From assembly GCA_963746325.1 (NCBI GenBank), contig CAVVBC010000005.1, forward strand, positions 434,001 through 498,000: 64,000 nt of DNA, written 5' to 3'. Origin of the DNA: RPQJ01 sp963746325. GTDB lineage: Bacteria; Pseudomonadota; Gammaproteobacteria; Steroidobacterales; Steroidobacteraceae. Numbering within the stretch: position 1 is the first letter of the stretch; every line of letters starts with the position of its first letter. This document shows, piece after piece, positions 61,443 through 64,000 of this stretch. The position numbers and the translations under genes were made by a program. The notes under the pieces were generated by a model that made no database searches, was not told where the DNA came from, and saw only the letters and a program-made list of their open reading frames with translations.

Positions 61443-62669
61443 ATGATCGGCCGCGCACGACGTGCCGCTGCGCCCTCGCCGAGCTCCCGTCGCTTGAGAG
61501 TCCTGCTCGTACACAACTTCTATCAGTCCACGGCACCAAGCGGGGAGGATGTAGCGTTCCGTTCGGAGTGCGAGCTCCTGCGAGCCTCCGGTGTCGAGGT
61601 TCGAACCTTCATCCGCAACAACGACACGATCAAACCGCAGGCCGGGGCTTGGCTGCGCACCGCGTTGAACGGTGTCTGGTCGAAGGACACGCATTTCGAG
61701 TTGCAGCGTGCAATCGAGGATTTCCAACCCAACCTCGTACATTGCCACGGCCTCTTCCCGCTGGTCTCGCCGAGCGCCTACTCGGCCTGCCGGTCAATGA
61801 ACACGCCGGTGGTACAGACCCTGCACAACTACCGCATGATCTGCCCGAACGGCCTGCTGCTTCGCGATTCGCGCCCATGTGAGGATTGTGTCGGTCGGCT
61901 GCCGCTCGGTGCCGTGCGTCATCGCTGCTACCGGGGCTCTGCTGTCGCGTCCATGGCCGCGGCCGGCATTGCGGTGTCGACCTTTAAGCTGGCGAGCCAG
62001 ACGGTAGCGCGTTTCATAGCCCTGACGCGCTTCGCCGCCGGGGTCTTTGAGCGAGCCGGCCTGCCTAGCGAACGTATTGCAGTGCGGCCCAACTGCCTGG
62101 ACGCCGATCCGCAACCGGGTCCGGGAGGCGGCGATTACGTACTGTTCGCGGGCCGGTTGAGCGTCGAGAAAGGCGCGGCAACGCTCCTGCGCGCGTGGCG
62201 CCAATCTGGGCTGCCGAAGTGTGTCATCGTCGGCGACGGCCCGCTGCGGACGGTCCTGGAGCAGGAGGCGGGGGCCCACCGGCTCAACGTCCAGTTCCTC
62301 GGTGCCCGGCCGCGTGCTGAGGTACTCGATCTTATGCGCAACGCCGCCGCGCTGGCGATCCCGTCGATCTGTTACGAAGGCCTGCCAATGGTGTTTCTCG
62401 AGGCCATGGCGAGCGGGACGCCCGTGGTCTGCTCGGCGATCGGTGGACTCACTGAGTTGGTGACCAACGGCGAGAACGGGCAGTTGTGCGCACCGGGTGA
62501 CGATCAGGGACTGGCCGATGCGGTGCGCCGTGCCACGCAGCACGGAGCCGCGGGAACCGCCCTGCGCCAGCGCTGCCGCGCGACCTACGAGGCGCACTAC
62601 TCCACCGACCAGGCGCGCACCAGGCTCCTGGACATCTACAGCGAGGCGCTCGCACAGCGACCCGACTGA
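61443..62669 (+). CDS. GT4 family glycosyltransferase
   Basis: Glycosyltransferase of 408 residues in the GT-B fold. N-terminal region RLRVLLVHNFYQSTAPSGED then NTPVVQTLHNYRMICPNGLL, with CEDCVGR and the tell-tale HNYR. The C-terminal donor half has YVLFAGRLSVEKGAATLLRA, CVIVGDGPLRTVLEQEAGA, and EGLPMVFLEAMASGTPVVCS (E-x7-E). It would add a sugar to the lipid-linked repeat unit. The intergenic region (101 nt) between it and the WecG-type gene holds a divergent promoter space. Confidence 0.92.
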   Translation: MIGRARRAAAPSPSSRRLRVLLVHNFYQSTAPSGEDVAFRSECELLRASGVEVRTFIRNNDTIKPQAGAWLRTALNGVWSKDTHFELQRAIEDFQPNLVHCHGLFPLVSPSAYSACRSMNTPVVQTLHNYRMICPNGLLLRDSRPCEDCVGRLPLGAVRHRCYRGSAVASMAAAGIAVSTFKLASQTVARFIALTRFAAGVFERAGLPSERIAVRPNCLDADPQPGPGGGDYVLFAGRLSVEKGAATLLRAWRQSGLPKCVIVGDGPLRTVLEQEAGAHRLNVQFLGARPRAEVLDLMRNAAALAIPSICYEGLPMVFLEAMASGTPVVCSAIGGLTELVTNGENGQLCAPGDDQGLADAVRRATQHGAAGTALRQRCRATYEAHYSTDQARTRLLDIYSEALAQRPD

Positions 62670-62683
62670 CCACCGGCGCCCTT

Positions 62684-63994
62684 TCAGGGGTTAGGCGTGG
62701 AGCGACTGCCCAGAATGCGACGGTGAAAGTACCCAGCGACCAGCAGCACCACAAGGGAACTCAACATCACGGCAGCGGCTGCGCCGGGCAACTGCCAGCG
62801 CACGAGGAGCGGAATGCCGATCACCAGGCTCGCGATGGCACCTGCAACACGGCTGAAGAAGACGGCGTCGGTGCGCTCGAGGGCATTGAGACCGAGCACC
62901 AAGCCGTAGGCGGCGCACGCGAGCATCGAGCTCAGTCCGAATACCGGCACCATCCACTGGTGATCATCGTATCGACCGGCATACAGCTTGTTGAGCACCC
63001 AACCAGAGATCGGCCACAGCAGCGCAACATAGGTGGCCGCAACCGTGACATAGATCGCACTGATACGCCTTGAGAGCAAGCGGACGACCGGCACACCCCC
63101 GCTCGGACGACGTCGCGCCACGGCGGGCAAAAACAGCATTCCGAGCGACACAATGATCTGCTCCAACGGCTGAAACAGTGCCTGCACGGCACGCATCGCA
63201 CCAGCGGCGTCCAGACCGATCAGACCCGCCGACAGCGGCAGGTACGCTGCAGCGCCCAGCCAGTAGCTGATCGATGATGCCGCAAGCCACCGACCGAAGT
63301 GCCAGTGCTCACGGATCACCGACTGCAGCTCCGTCCAGCGTGGCCTCACTGACGCGCGTTGGTACAGGCGTGGCGTGCCGACCGACAGAACCGCCACCAG
63401 CGCCGAAACCCCCATCAGTAACACGATAGAGTCGGCCCGGGCAGTGCCGAAGTGCCGCAATGCCGCGGCACCGACCAACAGCGTGACCGCGTAGATGAGC
63501 GAAATGCGCACGGCACTCCGGGCACGCCCATGCAGGTAGCAACCGAGGCGCAGAAAATACAAGCCGAGGGTCACTGGAGCGAAGACGGCCAACGCCAGCA
63601 ACGGCCGCCAAACTGGCGAGTCGAACCCGTGCAGCACAAGAGCCACCAGGGCCAGCAGAATGCCCGCAACCAACGAGCAAATGACCTGCAGCCAGTTGAC
63701 TGCTCTCCGATACTCACGCGGATCCTCGCCGCGCTTCCACATCAGGACGCGCATCGGCTCGGTCACCAGGGCCGAGTTCAGTCCGAGAGCAAAAAGATAG
63801 GTCGCAAAAGCGACGGCGAAGGCGCCAAATTCCTCCTGCGACAGCCAGCGGGCGGCGAACACGCCGAGCAGGAAGTTGGCACCGGACAACAGCCCTTGGT
63901 CGAGTACGCTGAATCCAGCCCGCTCTGCCCACCCCGCCAGGATGGCGAGTCGGCCGGAGGGCGCCGACCCTGGACCGGGTTGCCGCACCATCAT
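62684..63994 (-). CDS. Lipid-linked polysaccharide flippase (MOP superfamily)
   Basis: Membrane protein of 436 residues with 12 or more hydrophobic helices, e.g. GANFLLGVFAARWLSQEEFG, FAVAFATYLFALGLNSALVT, WLQVICSLVAGILLALVALV and SLVVLLVAGYFHRRILGS. LSQEEFGAFAVAFATYLF is typical of Wzx/oligosaccharide flippases, which move lipid-linked repeats across the inner membrane. It is convergent with the GT4 gene. The start at 63994 is 6 nt from the window edge, so an earlier start cannot be excluded. Confidence 0.88.
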   Translation of the reverse strand: MMVRQPGPGSAPSGRLAILAGWAERAGFSVLDQGLLSGANFLLGVFAARWLSQEEFGAFAVAFATYLFALGLNSALVTEPMRVLMWKRGEDPREYRRAVNWLQVICSLVAGILLALVALVLHGFDSPVWRPLLALAVFAPVTLGLYFLRLGCYLHGRARSAVRISLIYAVTLLVGAAALRHFGTARADSIVLLMGVSALVAVLSVGTPRLYQRASVRPRWTELQSVIREHWHFGRWLAASSISYWLGAAAYLPLSAGLIGLDAAGAMRAVQALFQPLEQIIVSLGMLFLPAVARRRPSGGVPVVRLLSRRISAIYVTVAATYVALLWPISGWVLNKLYAGRYDDHQWMVPVFGLSSMLACAAYGLVLGLNALERTDAVFFSRVAGAIASLVIGIPLLVRWQLPGAAAAVMLSSLVVLLVAGYFHRRILGSRSTPNP

Positions 63995-64000
63995 CCGGGT

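Overview
The window is about 64 kb of uniformly GC-rich chromosome (very high G/C at third codon positions) from a Gram-negative bacterium, most likely a gammaproteobacterium near Steroidobacterales, Nevskiales or Xanthomonadales. That placement is an inference from gene content: lipoprotein signals, LemA/TPM genes, a PadR/PspC pair, GreB, SpeA plus homospermidine synthase, a DUF6524 protein, a hut operon, DsbC, and an exosortase/PrsT exopolysaccharide locus. I see no rRNA, tRNA, phage, integrase, transposase or CRISPR array. Most of the window is ordinary chromosome, with a few structured intergenic repeats.

Layout. 1-5.4 kb (minus strand): L,D-transpeptidase lipoprotein (runs off the left edge), two TPM-domain proteins, LemA and an M13 metallopeptidase, an envelope block. 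5.5-10 kb: methyltransferase, DUF2721 protein, TrmA-like RNA methyltransferase, several small membrane proteins and a CrtO-like protein. 10.2-17.7 kb: greB, homospermidine synthase, GST, sulfurtransferase, arginine decarboxylase, PadR/PspC operon and a GDT1-family transporter. 18-30 kb: glycine-rich RRM protein with a long leader, UvrD/Rep helicase, DUF6524, AhpD-like protein, dihaem cytochrome c, ALDH, NUDIX, three unknown genes, mobB, HAD and valine-pyruvate aminotransferase. 30-42 kb: a double-length UvrA with four ABC modules, a zinc-ribbon protein, FadH-like reductase, CBS protein and a LytS/LytTR two-component pair. 42-52.7 kb: small unknown proteins, a membrane-anchored kinase-like protein, hutU-hutI-hutG, a thioredoxin lipoprotein, two small proteins and DsbC. 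52.7-64 kb: a repeat-rich secreted protein with a C-terminal anchor-like signal, then a polysaccharide/exosortase locus (PrsT, WecA-like transferase, exosortase-EpsI fusion, WecG/TagA-type transferase, GT4 transferase, flippase) that continues past the right edge.

Two things colour the whole window. First, at least a dozen otherwise well-conserved genes are split by single-base indels, one gene carrying two that compensate. The even spread and the preserved conservation on both sides suggest residual assembly errors rather than decay, so these genes are annotated as single frame-corrected CDSs. Second, short GC-rich repeats have entered gene borders: telomere-like (CCCCTAA)n tracts at three loci, a 150-bp nested inverted repeat between avtA and uvrA, and a palindromic REP-like unit inserted in frame in uvrA.

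The most unusual items are the four-module UvrA with its in-frame palindrome insertion, the kinase/beta-domain/transmembrane protein at 43-45.5 kb, the five-repeat secreted protein beside the exosortase locus, and the dispersed CCCCTAA tracts.
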